In this document: in pieces, positions 38,995-47,350 of the stretch
How positions within the stretch are numbered: position 1 is the stretch's first letter
How the letters are laid out: every line of letters begins with the position of its first letter
Source: Luteimonas sp. YGD11-2
Lineage (GTDB): Bacteria; Pseudomonadota; Gammaproteobacteria; Xanthomonadales; Xanthomonadaceae
Length of the DNA: 64,000 bases
Assembly (NCBI RefSeq): GCF_004118975.1
Contig: NZ_CP035376.1
Coordinates: 2,728,001 to 2,792,000 of the forward strand
Reading direction: 5' to 3'
Made by a program: the position numbers and the translations under genes
The notes under the pieces: generated by a model
Told to the model about the DNA's origin: nothing
The model's database searches: none
The model's input: only the letters and a program-made list of their open reading frames with translations

Positions 38995-39053
38995 GCCGTC
39001 ACGGCGCTGGGACTGGAGTGAAAGTCTGATGCTGCCGGAGCCGTCGCCACGGC
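38995..39053 (-). repeat. REP-like hairpin pair upstream of gspG
   Basis: GCCGTGACGGC (38995-39005) and a perfect GCCGTGGCGACGGC (39040-39053) on the minus strand, 45 bp apart, sharing flanks with the array in the gspJ leader (GGTTCGCC-TTGCGCA before, GGCTTC...GCTTC.AT.TC.GC.CAGCG after). They fill the only sizeable gap (184 bp) between gspF and the short form of gspG. Confidence 0.75.
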
Positions 39054-39157
39054 CTGCGCAAGGCGAACCACCACGCACACCCACCCGCGAAACTCCATTT
39101 GTTCCGGCAGGACCCACGCGCCCCGCCCTTCTGCAATAACGATATGAATTCATGCCA

Positions 39158-40375
39158 TCAGCCCATGACGTTGGTGAGATCGTAGATCGGGACCAGCACG
39201 GCGAGGATGACGACCATCACGATGAGCGCCAGTGCCATGGTGATCACCGGCACCAGCGCGGCCAGCATCCGGTCCAGCGCCTGCGCGGTTTCCTGTTCGA
39301 AGGTGTCGGCGGTCTTGAGCAGCATGGTATCCAGCGCGCCGGATTCCTCGCCGACCTGGATCATCTGCACCGCCAGCCGCGGGAAGCGCTTGCTGCGTGC
39401 GAGCGCGGTGGCAAGCCCCGTCCCGCCCTTCACCTCTTCCGCGGCTGCCGCGACGTCGGCGGCGAGTGCGCGATTGCCCAGCACGTTGCGGCCGATGCCC
39501 AGCGCACCCATCAACGGCACCCCGTTGCGCAACAGCGTGCCCAGCGTGCGCGTCAGCCGTGCGGTTTCCAGCCGCGCCACCAGCGGCCCGGCAACGCGCA
39601 CACCCAGCAGGCGCTCATCGAAGCGCAGGCGGAATGCCGGAAGGCGCAGGCGCCGGTCCAGCCACCACAGCGCCAGCGATGGCAGCACCAGCAGCACGAT
39701 CCACCAGTCGCGCACCGCCTCGCCGATGCCGAGCACGATGCGGGTGAACAACGGCAGCGTGGCATCGAGGCTTTCGTACATCGCCGCGAACTGCGGCACC
39801 ACGTAGCCGAGCAGGAACAGCAGCGAGCCGCCGACCATCACCAGCAGGATCGCCGGATAGATCAACGCGTTGACCACCCGTCCGCGCAACGCTCGGCTGC
39901 GTTCCAGATAGTCGGCCAGGCGCTGCAGCGTTTCGTGCAGGCTGCCACCGGCCTCGCCGGCGCGGATCATGTTCACGTACAGCCGCGAGAACGTGCCGTG
40001 CTGGCGCTCGAGCGCGGTCGACAGCGGGCTGCCACCGCGCACCGCATCACGCACGTCGACCAGCGTGCGCCGCGCCGCGGCATCCTCCGGCAGGTCGAGC
40101 AGGATGGTCAGCGCGCGATCCAGCGGCTGCCCGGCCGCAAGCAATGTCGCCAGCTGCTGGGTGAACTGCACCAGCCGCTGGCCACCGAAAGGCTTCGGTC
40201 TGAACAATGTCTTCCACGCACCGTCGCCACCGCCTTCGCTGGCCGGCCGCGCCTCGACCGGAAGATGCCCCTGCTCCTGCAGGCGCAGCGCGACCTCCTG
40301 CTCGCTGGCGGCCTCCATCTGGCCGTCGAGCAGTTCCCCGCGCGCGTTGAGCGCCTTGTAGCGGTAGAGGGTCAT
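39158..40375 (-). CDS. gspF: Type II secretion inner-membrane platform protein GspF (XpsF)
   Basis: 405 residues, normal length. N-terminal MTLYRYKALNARGELLDGQM is the family opening; two T2SSF repeats follow, each with a cytoplasmic four-helix domain and membrane helices near 170-190, 220-240 and 375-400. PLDRALTILLDLPED and GGSLHETLQRLADYLE are repeat signatures. It couples the GspE ATPase to pseudopilus assembly. In other xps operons it follows E directly; here a 525-bp insertion with a GIY-YIG gene separates them. Confidence 0.96.
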   Translation of the reverse strand: MTLYRYKALNARGELLDGQMEAASEQEVALRLQEQGHLPVEARPASEGGGDGAWKTLFRPKPFGGQRLVQFTQQLATLLAAGQPLDRALTILLDLPEDAAARRTLVDVRDAVRGGSPLSTALERQHGTFSRLYVNMIRAGEAGGSLHETLQRLADYLERSRALRGRVVNALIYPAILLVMVGGSLLFLLGYVVPQFAAMYESLDATLPLFTRIVLGIGEAVRDWWIVLLVLPSLALWWLDRRLRLPAFRLRFDERLLGVRVAGPLVARLETARLTRTLGTLLRNGVPLMGALGIGRNVLGNRALAADVAAAAEEVKGGTGLATALARSKRFPRLAVQMIQVGEESGALDTMLLKTADTFEQETAQALDRMLAALVPVITMALALIVMVVILAVLVPIYDLTNVMG

Positions 40376-40384
40376 TTGATCCGG

Positions 40385-40786
40385 CTAAGACTCTTGCCTG
40401 TCATCCCTGTGGTCCTGTCCTTGCTCGTCGTTCCCGTGCCCAGGCCCTTGCCCGTCATTCCCGCGAAGGCGGGAATCCAGCGTCTTCGGCACGGTATCCG
40501 AGATTGTCGGCCACAAGTCATTCCAGTACGGGTTCTGCGTTTCGATCAGGCGAACCTTCCAGTCCCTGTTCCACTTCTTCAGTTGCTTCTCGCGCCGGAT
40601 CGCGGCTTCCATAGTCTCCGCGACGTCGTACCAGAGCAATCGCGTGACGTCGTACTTGCGGGTGAATCCATCCACAACGTGCTCGCGGTGCTGCCAGATC
40701 CGCGCAACCAGGTCGCGGGTCACGCCGATGTACAGCGTGCCGTTGCGGCCACTACCCAGGATGTAGACCGCCGGAAGTCTGTCCAT
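40385..40786 (-). CDS. GIY-YIG nuclease family protein inside the secretion operon
   Basis: 133 residues. The core is a YhbQ-type single GIY-YIG domain (about 5-85): AVYILGSGRNGTLYIGVT supplies the split motif (VYI ... LYIG), followed by the conserved arginine in VARIWQHR, the YDVTRLLWYD segment and an EAAIRREKQLKKWNRDWK metal/DNA-binding helix with catalytic Glu. The last 45 residues run through an inverted repeat (TLDSRLRGNDG) and are low-complexity. It lies between gspE and gspF on the same strand, 10 bp from gspF, bounded by inverted 27-bp repeats. It has no known role in secretion. Confidence 0.88.
   Translation of the reverse strand: MDRLPAVYILGSGRNGTLYIGVTRDLVARIWQHREHVVDGFTRKYDVTRLLWYDVAETMEAAIRREKQLKKWNRDWKVRLIETQNPYWNDLWPTISDTVPKTLDSRLRGNDGQGPGHGNDEQGQDHRDDRQES
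40454..40480. repeat. 27-bp palindromic repeat, left boundary of the GIY-YIG segment
   Basis: GTCATTCCCGCGAAGGCGGG then AATCCAG. It is the inverted counterpart of 40813-40839 and overlaps the 3' coding part of the GIY-YIG gene. Confidence 0.88.
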
Positions 40787-40812
40787 GACCGTTGTCCGCG
40801 AAGAGAAAGACA

Positions 40813-40839
40813 CTGGATCCCCGCCTTCGCGGGGATGAC
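40813..40839. repeat. 27-bp palindromic repeat, right boundary of the GIY-YIG segment
   Basis: CTGGATCCCCGCCTTCGCGGG then GATGAC; inverted relative to 40454-40480 with two paired differences. It lies 27 bp upstream of the GIY-YIG start codon and 60 bp from the gspE stop. Confidence 0.88.
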
Positions 40840-40899
40840 GGCAACAGCGGGATCGCTTCATGGACGCCCCACTGCCACGGCAGCATCCATGCGTCCCCG

Positions 40900-42624
40900 T
40901 CACGCATCCTCGGTCACCCGCAGCACTTCCTCGATGGTGGTTTCGCCGGCCAGCGCCTTGCGGATGCCGTCCTCGTACATCGTCTGCATGCCGGCATCGC
41001 GGGCGATGCGCTCGAGTTCGCCCATGCCGGCGTGGCGCATCACCGCGCGGCGGAGTTCGTCGTTCATCACCAGGAACTCGACGATGGTGGTTCGGCCGAG
41101 GTAGCCGGTCGGCGCGATCGCCGAGGCGCGCGGACGGTACAGGCGGATCTCGCCCTCCGGCTGGAAGCGGCGCAGGTCGAACTTTTCGATCTCCTCCGGG
41201 CTCGCCGGGTAGCTCTCGGCATGCGTCGGCTCCAGCCGCCGCACCAGCCGCTGGGCGAGGATGCCGTTGACGGTGGAGGTCAGCAGGTAGTCCTCGACAC
41301 CCATGTCGAGCAGGCGGGTGATCCCGCCGGCGGCGTTGTTGGTGTGCAGCGTGCTCAGGACCAGATGCCCGGTCAGTGCCGACTGGATCGCGATGCGCGC
41401 GGTCTCCAGATCGCGCATCTCGCCGATCATGATGATGTCCGGGTCCTGCCGCACGATCGAACGCAGCGCATTGGCGAAGTCGAGGCCGATGGCCGGTTTC
41501 GCCTGGATCTGGTTGATGCCCTCGATCTGGTATTCGACCGGGTCCTCGACGGTGATGATCTTGACGTCGGCGGTGTTGAGTTTCGACAGCGCGGTGTACA
41601 GCGTGGTGGTCTTGCCCGAGCCGGTCGGGCCGGTGACCAGCAGGATGCCGTGCGGCTGCTCGAGCACCTGCTGGAACTGCGGCAGGAACTCGTCGGTGAA
41701 GCCGAGCCGGTGGAAGTCCAGCACCACGGTCTCGCGGTCGAGCAGGCGCATCACCACGCTTTCGCCGTGCGCGGTGGGCACGGTCGACACGCGCAGATCG
41801 AGTTCCTTGCCCTGCACGCGCAGCATGATGCGGCCGTCCTGCGGCAGCCGGCGCTCGGCGATATTGAGCCGCGCCATGATCTTGATGCGGCTGATCACCG
41901 CCGCGGTCAGGTTGACCGGCGGACTCTCGCCATCGATCAGCACGCCGTCGACGCGGTAGCGGACTTTCAGCCGGCTCTCGAACGGTTCGATGTGGATGTC
42001 GGAGGCACGCAGTTCGACGGCACGCTGGATCACCAGGTTCACCAGCCGGATCACCGGCGCGCCGGACGCGAGATCGCGCAGGTGTTCGACGTCGTCGACA
42101 TCGGCACCGCCGTCGCCATCGGCGGATTCGACGATCGTGCCCATCGCGCTGCGCCCCTGCCCGTGCCAGCGCTCGACGAGGTCGGCGATTTCCGAACGCA
42201 GCCCGACCACCGGGGCCAGCGCACTGCCGGTGGCCAGCGCCACCGCCTGGCGCGCGTAGTCGTCCCAGGGGTCGGCCATCAGCAGTTCGAGGCGGCCGTC
42301 GCGCTCGCCGAGCGGACAGAGGTGGAATTCCTTGAGGAAGCGCAGCGCCAGCGGCTGGCTGCCTTCCAGCGGCTCGGGCGGGGTATCCGGCAGTTCGCGT
42401 GCGGCAAGCAGCGGCAGTTCGAGCACCTCGGCGCAGGTCTCGGCATGGTCGCGCTCGGAGACCAGCCCGAGCCTTCCGAGCAGGCCCAGCAGGCTGCCAC
42501 CGGATTCGTCGTGCACGCGGCGCGCGCGGGCGAGGTCCGCTTCCTTGAGGCGACCGCGTGCGACCAGTGCGGCCACGATGCGGCCCTCGTTGTCGGGCGC
42601 GGCCGCCGTCCCGCCCGTGTCCAT
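40900..42624 (-). CDS. gspE: Type II secretion ATPase GspE (XpsE)
   Basis: Hexameric cytoplasmic ATPase that powers pseudopilus extension. 574 residues from ATG 42624 (a GTG at 42639 is possible). N1/N2 domains about 1-160 (GspL-binding), then the RecA-like core: ASDIHIEPFESRLKVRYRVDG, Walker A GPTGSGKTTTLY, Asp box ITVEDPVEYQ, GEMRDLETARIAIQSALTGH (Walker B region) and the STLHTN His box. The region that carries the four-cysteine zinc motif in many GspE proteins (after RLVRRLEPTH) has no cysteine here. It is the first gene of the operon. Confidence 0.96.
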   Translation of the reverse strand: MDTGGTAAAPDNEGRIVAALVARGRLKEADLARARRVHDESGGSLLGLLGRLGLVSERDHAETCAEVLELPLLAARELPDTPPEPLEGSQPLALRFLKEFHLCPLGERDGRLELLMADPWDDYARQAVALATGSALAPVVGLRSEIADLVERWHGQGRSAMGTIVESADGDGGADVDDVEHLRDLASGAPVIRLVNLVIQRAVELRASDIHIEPFESRLKVRYRVDGVLIDGESPPVNLTAAVISRIKIMARLNIAERRLPQDGRIMLRVQGKELDLRVSTVPTAHGESVVMRLLDRETVVLDFHRLGFTDEFLPQFQQVLEQPHGILLVTGPTGSGKTTTLYTALSKLNTADVKIITVEDPVEYQIEGINQIQAKPAIGLDFANALRSIVRQDPDIIMIGEMRDLETARIAIQSALTGHLVLSTLHTNNAAGGITRLLDMGVEDYLLTSTVNGILAQRLVRRLEPTHAESYPASPEEIEKFDLRRFQPEGEIRLYRPRASAIAPTGYLGRTTIVEFLVMNDELRRAVMRHAGMGELERIARDAGMQTMYEDGIRKALAGETTIEEVLRVTEDA

Positions 42625-42753
42625 GGATACCGCGTTCACCAGATCGCCGTCCCGTGCTGCAACCCGCCGGACTTTAGCAGGCCCGTCGCGCGCCACGCGG
42701 CGCCCCCACGACCTCCCCGGAGGGGACTTCTGCCGTGCGATATCCTTCACCGC

Positions 42754-42927
42754 ATGCCTGATTCCGCCCCGGATCCGCGCCCGCTGGCGCCGGAACCACC
42801 ACTGCCGAGCGACTGCTGCGAAAGCGGCTGCAGCGTCTGCGTGTACGACAGCTACGCCGAGGAGCTGGACGACTACCGGCGGCGGCTGGCGGCCTGGAAA
42901 CAGCGCAACCCCGACGCCGCGGACTGA
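42754..42927 (+). CDS. Oxidoreductase-like domain protein (OXLD1/PF09791 type)
   Basis: 57-residue protein: Pro-rich N-terminus (1-17), then DCCESGCSVCVYDSYAEELD, the cysteine-rich signature of the small oxidoreductase-like family, ending in a basic/charged helix. Function unknown; the four cysteines could bind metal or a cluster. It is divergent from gspE with about 130 bp between starts and has a fair codon pattern. Too short for most gene tracks, but the motif is distinctive. Confidence 0.8.
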   Translation: MPDSAPDPRPLAPEPPLPSDCCESGCSVCVYDSYAEELDDYRRRLAAWKQRNPDAAD

Positions 42928-43098
42928 GGACACATCGCCCCCCCTACGGGCGGGGCCGGGGGTGCGGGCGCACACGCGGAAGGTGCCGCGCTGGCCTGGT
43001 TCAGGGCATCGGCCGGCTGGCGATCCACCGCTGCGGGACAACGGGATGTTCCCGCCGATGGTCTAGCATGCGCGCTTTCCCCGCACCGCGAGGCCGCC

Positions 43099-44145
43099 AT
43101 GCGCACTCCCGCCTATGCCGCGCCGTCAGCCGACGAGCCGCTGGCCCCGTTCACCGTCGAGCGCCGCGAACCGCGCGCGCACGAGGTCCTGATCGACATC
43201 CTCTACTGCGGTGTCTGCCATTCCGACATCCACCAGGTCCGCGACGAATGGGGTGGATCGATCTTTCCGATGGTGCCGGGCCACGAGATCGTCGGCCGCG
43301 TCAGCCGTGCCGGCGAAGGCGCGACGAAGTTCGCGGTCGGTGACCTGGTGGGCGTGGGCTGTTTCGTCGATTCCTGCCGCAGCTGCGAGCCGTGCCGTGC
43401 CGGCGAGGAACAGTACTGCCGCGAAGGCATGACCGGCACCTACAACAGCCGCGAGCGCGACAGCGGCGAGCCGACCTACGGCGGCTATTCGACGCGGATC
43501 GTGGTCGACGAGAACTACGTGGTGCGGATTCCGGACGGCATCCCGCCCGAGCGTGCCGCGCCGCTGCTGTGCGCCGGCATCACCACCTATTCGCCGCTGC
43601 GCCACTTCGGCGTCAAGGCCGGCGACGAGGTCGCCGTGGTCGGCCTGGGCGGGCTCGGCCATATGGCGGTCAAGCTGGCGCGGGCGATGGGCGCACGGGT
43701 GACCGTGCTCAGCACCTCGGAATCCAAGCGCCAGGACGCGATGGCGCTGGGTGCGACGGGCTTCCTGTCCACCCGCGAGCGCAGCATGTTCCGCGAACAT
43801 GCCGGCACCTTCGACTTCATCATCGACACGGTGTCGGCGCAGCACGACTACAACGCGTATCTCAACCTGCTGAAGATCGACGGCACCATGGTGCTGCTGG
43901 GCATTCCCGACCCGACCCCCCTGAGCGCCTTCCCGCTGGTGGCCGGACGCCGCCGCCTGGCGGGTTCCATGATCGGCGGCATCCGCGAAACCCAGGAGAT
44001 GCTCGACTTCTGTGCCGAGCACGGCGTGGCCGCGGACGTGGAGATGATCGACATCGCCGACATCAACACCGCCTACGAGCGCATGCTCAAGGGCGACGTG
44101 CGCTACCGCTTCGTGATCGATACGGCCTCGCTCGCCGACGCCTGA
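43099..44145 (+). CDS. Zinc-dependent alcohol dehydrogenase, YahK/CAD type
   Basis: 348 residues, NADPH-dependent aldehyde reductase family. Catalytic zinc: Cys in LYCGVCHSDIHQV, His-Glu in VPGHEIVGRV, and the late Cys in LLCAGITTYSPL; structural zinc: CRSCEPCRAGEEQYC (four cysteines). Rossmann motif VVGLGGLGHMAVKLA followed by STSESKRQDA, where Ser at the end of beta2 suggests NADP preference. Likely reduces a wide range of aldehydes to alcohols. It stands alone, with its stop 21 bp from the convergent downstream gene. Confidence 0.94.
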   Translation: MRTPAYAAPSADEPLAPFTVERREPRAHEVLIDILYCGVCHSDIHQVRDEWGGSIFPMVPGHEIVGRVSRAGEGATKFAVGDLVGVGCFVDSCRSCEPCRAGEEQYCREGMTGTYNSRERDSGEPTYGGYSTRIVVDENYVVRIPDGIPPERAAPLLCAGITTYSPLRHFGVKAGDEVAVVGLGGLGHMAVKLARAMGARVTVLSTSESKRQDAMALGATGFLSTRERSMFREHAGTFDFIIDTVSAQHDYNAYLNLLKIDGTMVLLGIPDPTPLSAFPLVAGRRRLAGSMIGGIRETQEMLDFCAEHGVAADVEMIDIADINTAYERMLKGDVRYRFVIDTASLADA

Positions 44146-44166
44146 GCCCGCACCTGGCCAGGGCGC

Positions 44167-44580
44167 TCAGGCGCCCTGGGCCTTGCCGTTCTGCAGCGCG
44201 CGCTCGATGTCCTCCAGCGGCACGTTGGTGAGGTTCTTGCCGATCTCGGCCAGCATCCGCGCGGTGGTTTCCTTGTGCAGCAGCGGGCGCATCTGTCCCA
44301 GCGTCTGCGGATCCGCCATCAGCACCAGGTGGTCATACCTGTGCTTGAGCGCGCCGGCATTGAGGTTCTGCGCCAGCTGCTTGGCGAAGGTGGCCTCGTC
44401 GATGGCCTCGCCGCTGGATTCGGTGGGCATGCTGCCCGCCGGGCCGTCATCGTTCATGTTCATCAGCTCGAGCAGTTCCTCCTGCTTGAGCATCAGGTAC
44501 TGCTCGTCGCCGACGTTGCGGAACACACGCGCGCCGCCGCCATCTGCAACCACCACCAGGGTACGGGCCGGAATCTTCAT
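44167..44580 (-). CDS. Host attachment protein family (PF10116-like)
   Basis: 137 residues. The opening PARTLVVVADGGGARVFR and a central YDHLVLMADPQTLGQMRPLL are typical of the family named for an Agrobacterium attachment protein; its fold is related to eRF1/pelota domain 2-like proteins and its true function is unclear. The C-terminal LAEIGKNLTNVPLEDIERAL helix is also conserved. It is convergent with the alcohol dehydrogenase and separate from other genes. Confidence 0.83.
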   Translation of the reverse strand: MKIPARTLVVVADGGGARVFRNVGDEQYLMLKQEELLELMNMNDDGPAGSMPTESSGEAIDEATFAKQLAQNLNAGALKHRYDHLVLMADPQTLGQMRPLLHKETTARMLAEIGKNLTNVPLEDIERALQNGKAQGA

Positions 44581-44655
44581 GGAGCCTCCTGTGTCTCGGG
44601 ATGTTGGCGTCCACTCTAGGAAGCCTGCCGTGACGGACGCGGCGAGACGCCCGCC

Positions 44656-44994
44656 TCAGGCCTCGCCGGGTGCCGGGGCGCCGGCGGCCAGCGCCTGTTC
44701 CACTTCGCCACGTTCCTGCGGCCGCACCACGCGTGCCACTTCCTCGCCATCGCGCAGCACCACCAGCGTCGGCCACAGCTTGACCCGGTAGCTGCGCCCC
44801 AGCGGGCGGCCGCGCCCGTCCTCGATGCGGATATGGCGGACCGCGCCATTGCAGGCACGGACGGCCGCGTCGACCAGCGGCATGGCCATCTGGCAGTGGC
44901 CGCACCAGCCGGTGCCGAAATCCAGCACGGTCACCCCTGCAAGTGCATCGGCATCGGCGCGGGTGAGGGTTTCCGGCAGATAGTCATGGGTCAT
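44656..44994 (-). CDS. Thioredoxin-like protein
   Basis: 112 residues, thioredoxin fold: DFGTGWCGHCQMAMPLVD carries the redox CxxC (WCGHC, PDI-like centre), and KLWPTLVVLRDGEEV holds the cis-proline. No signal peptide, so it is cytoplasmic. CAGGAG lies 7-8 bp before the ATG at 44994. The CGHC centre is more oxidising than CGPC of classical thioredoxin (family knowledge), so it may not be a general reductant. Confidence 0.88.
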   Translation of the reverse strand: MTHDYLPETLTRADADALAGVTVLDFGTGWCGHCQMAMPLVDAAVRACNGAVRHIRIEDGRGRPLGRSYRVKLWPTLVVLRDGEEVARVVRPQERGEVEQALAAGAPAPGEA

Positions 44995-45212
44995 GGCAAC
45001 GCTCCTGGAGAACCGGGCTGCAGCCTGACCGACAGGACGTGCGCACACCGTGGTCGGGTGGCCGACCGGCGGTCTCCAGATGTCAATGCGGCGGCCGCTA
45101 CAGCATTGGGTTGCCTCTCAGTCCATCTGGCCGAGAATGTGCCCACTGTCGCAGTCAGGCGGCAGCCACTGTCGCTCCGGCGACGTGTTCGATGGTTGAC
45201 CGAGACGTCCGC

Positions 45213-45494
45213 ATGTCCCAGCTTTCCTCCGCCGACCCGGCATCCGCGCAACTCGCCGTCGACGCGGCGCTTGCCCGGCTCGAGGCCGAGATGCAGGACC
45301 TGCAGCATCGCCACCGCGACCTGTTCGCCTATGCCAACGCCTGGGCGGAGCGCCATGACGCGGTGCTGGCGATGACGCCGGCGCACCTGCGTGCCGACGT
45401 GGAAGCGCGCCTGCGCCGCATCGGCGTGCGCTGGGGGCTGGTGGACGGCGTACGTACCACCACCCAGTTCCCGGCGCTGAAGCTGCCGCGCTGA
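45213..45494 (+). CDS. Small conserved hypothetical protein
   Basis: 93 residues; N-terminal half helical and Ala/Glu-rich (LAVDAALARLEAEMQDLQHR), with a conserved-looking FAYANAWAERHDAVL stretch and a basic C-terminus. An upstream ATG at 45192 adds 7 residues. It is convergent with the FKBP gene (4 bp between stops). No function can be named. Confidence 0.65.
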   Translation: MSQLSSADPASAQLAVDAALARLEAEMQDLQHRHRDLFAYANAWAERHDAVLAMTPAHLRADVEARLRRIGVRWGLVDGVRTTTQFPALKLPR

Positions 45495-45498
45495 GGGA

Positions 45499-45945
45499 TC
45501 AGGGGCGCTCGACGCCCAGCAGCTCGACATCGAACACCAGCGACGCGCCCGGCGGGATCGCCCGGCCGGCACCGCGCTGGCCATAGCCGAGTCCGGCCGG
45601 AATGCGCAGCTCGCGCTGGCCGCCCACCCGCATTCCGGCCACGCCCTCGTCCCAGCCGCGGATCACCTGGCCGGCGCCGAGGGTGAATTCGAAGGGTTCG
45701 CCGCGCTCGCGCGAACTGTCGAAGGCCGCGCCGCGGCGGTCGACGGCATTCCCGTCGTACAGCCAGCCGCTGTAGTGCACGGTCACCGTGTCGCCGGCAC
45801 GTGCGGTCTCGCCGTCGCCGGGGCGCAGGTCGATGCGTTCAAGGCTCGCCACGTCGCCACCGGTGTAGGGCGGCGGACCGCCGCAGGCGGCCAGCACGGC
45901 CAGGCAGCCGGCGACGAGCGCGGCGCGGAACGGGAAGACGGTCAT
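45499..45945 (-). CDS. FKBP-type peptidyl-prolyl isomerase lipoprotein
   Basis: 148 residues: lipoprotein signal with LAACGG (Cys21), then an FKBP domain with [51 protein letters not shown] and [14 protein letters not shown]; the active-site Tyr, Phe and Trp positions are present. It catalyses proline isomerisation in the periplasm. A single domain without the dimerisation arm of FkpA. Confidence 0.94.
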   Translation of the reverse strand: MTVFPFRAALVAGCLAVLAACGGPPPYTGGDVASLERIDLRPGDGETARAGDTVTVHYSGWLYDGNAVDRRGAAFDSSRERGEPFEFTLGAGQVIRGWDEGVAGMRVGGQRELRIPAGLGYGQRGAGRAIPPGASLVFDVELLGVERP

Positions 45946-45987
45946 GACGGGCTCCGGATGCGGCGCCAGAGCATGCCATGCCAGCAG

Positions 45988-47184
45988 TCATTCGCCCCCG
46001 AGCGCGCTGCCGGCGGCGTGCGCGCAGGCCCACGCCCACTGGAAGTTGTAGCCGCCCAGCCAGCCGGTGACATCGAGCACCTCGCCGATGAAATACAGCC
46101 CGGGCACGCGGCGCGATTCGAACGTGGCCGACGACACCTCGCGGGTATCCACGCCACCCAGCGTGACCTCCGCGGTGCGGTAGCCCTCCGTGCCACTGGC
46201 CACCAGCGGCCAGGCACGCAGCAGCGTGGCCACCTCGCGCAGCTGCGGTGCGCTGTACTGGCGCATCGGCCGGCTCGGCAGCCACACCTCGGCCAGGCGC
46301 TGGGCGAAGCGGCGCGGCAGCACCTCGGCCAGCAGCGTGCGCAGCTCGGCATCCGGGCGGTCCTGTCGCCAGCCCTGCAGCAATGCATCGATGTCGTGGT
46401 CGGGCAGCAGGTCGATGCGCAGCTCATCGCCGGGCTGCCAGTACGAGGAGATCTGCAGGATCGCCGGGCCACTGACGCCGCGATGGGTGACCAGCATGGC
46501 GTTGCGGAACGACTGGCCGTTGCAGTGGGCCTCGATGGGAAACGCCACCCCGGCCAGCCCGTCCATGCGTTCCTGGTGCTTGCCGCTGAGCGTCAGCGGC
46601 ACCAGGCCGGCGCGGGTAGGCAGCAGCGCATGGCCGAACTGTGCGGCCAGCCGGTAACCGAATCCGCTGGCACCCAGGCTCGGGATCGACAGCCCGCCGC
46701 TGGCCACCACCAGCCGCGCGGCGTGCACGCGCCCGAGCCGGCAGTCGAGTTCGAAGCGCCCGTCCTCGCCGACTGCCACGATGTCGATCGCCGCCTGCGT
46801 TTCCACCCGCACGCCCGCCTGCGCGCACTCGTCGAGCAGCATGCGCACGATGAGCTTCGACGACTCGTCGCAGAACAGCTGGCCGAGCTCCTTCTCGTGC
46901 CAGGCGATGCGGTGGCGCTCGACCAGTTCGAGGAAATGCCACGGCGTGTAGCGCGCCAGCGCCGACTTCACGAAGTGCGGGTTGGCCGACAGGTAGTTGC
47001 CTGGCCCGGTCCCGGTGTTGGTGAAATTGCAGCGGCCGCCGCCCGACATGAGGATCTTCTTGCCGACCCGGTTGGATCCCTCCAGCACCAGCACGCGCAG
47101 CCCGCGCGCGCCCGCGGTCATCGCGCACATCAGCCCGGCGGCGCCGCCACCGATCACCACGACATCGGCTTCGAGCCGGCTCAC
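45988..47184 (-). CDS. HI0933-family NAD(P)/FAD-dependent oxidoreductase
   Basis: 398-residue flavoprotein. Dinucleotide fold VVVIGGGAAGLMCAMTAG with ELG-type end (LEGS), then GGGRCNFTN, the family signature near residue 50, GALGYSIPS-like SGGLSIPSLGASGFGY, and the C-terminal LYFIGEVLDVTGWLGGYNFQ FAD loop. The family (BaiN/RdsA-like, YhiN) is poorly characterised; one member reduces bile-acid intermediates. Convergent neighbours give no pathway clue. Confidence 0.92.
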   Translation of the reverse strand: MSRLEADVVVIGGGAAGLMCAMTAGARGLRVLVLEGSNRVGKKILMSGGGRCNFTNTGTGPGNYLSANPHFVKSALARYTPWHFLELVERHRIAWHEKELGQLFCDESSKLIVRMLLDECAQAGVRVETQAAIDIVAVGEDGRFELDCRLGRVHAARLVVASGGLSIPSLGASGFGYRLAAQFGHALLPTRAGLVPLTLSGKHQERMDGLAGVAFPIEAHCNGQSFRNAMLVTHRGVSGPAILQISSYWQPGDELRIDLLPDHDIDALLQGWRQDRPDAELRTLLAEVLPRRFAQRLAEVWLPSRPMRQYSAPQLREVATLLRAWPLVASGTEGYRTAEVTLGGVDTREVSSATFESRRVPGLYFIGEVLDVTGWLGGYNFQWAWACAHAAGSALGGE

Positions 47185-47350
47185 GGGCGCCGGTGCGAAC
47201 GGAAGGAGTGCGGCATGGCTCGGCTCGGGGACTGCGGGCCGCGCATTCTAGGCCGTGGCGGCGCCGACCACGGGCGCGCTGGCGCTTCACGCGGGCTCGC
47301 CGCGGCGCTGTCGATACTGGATTCCACACGCCAACGTGAAAGGGATTGCC

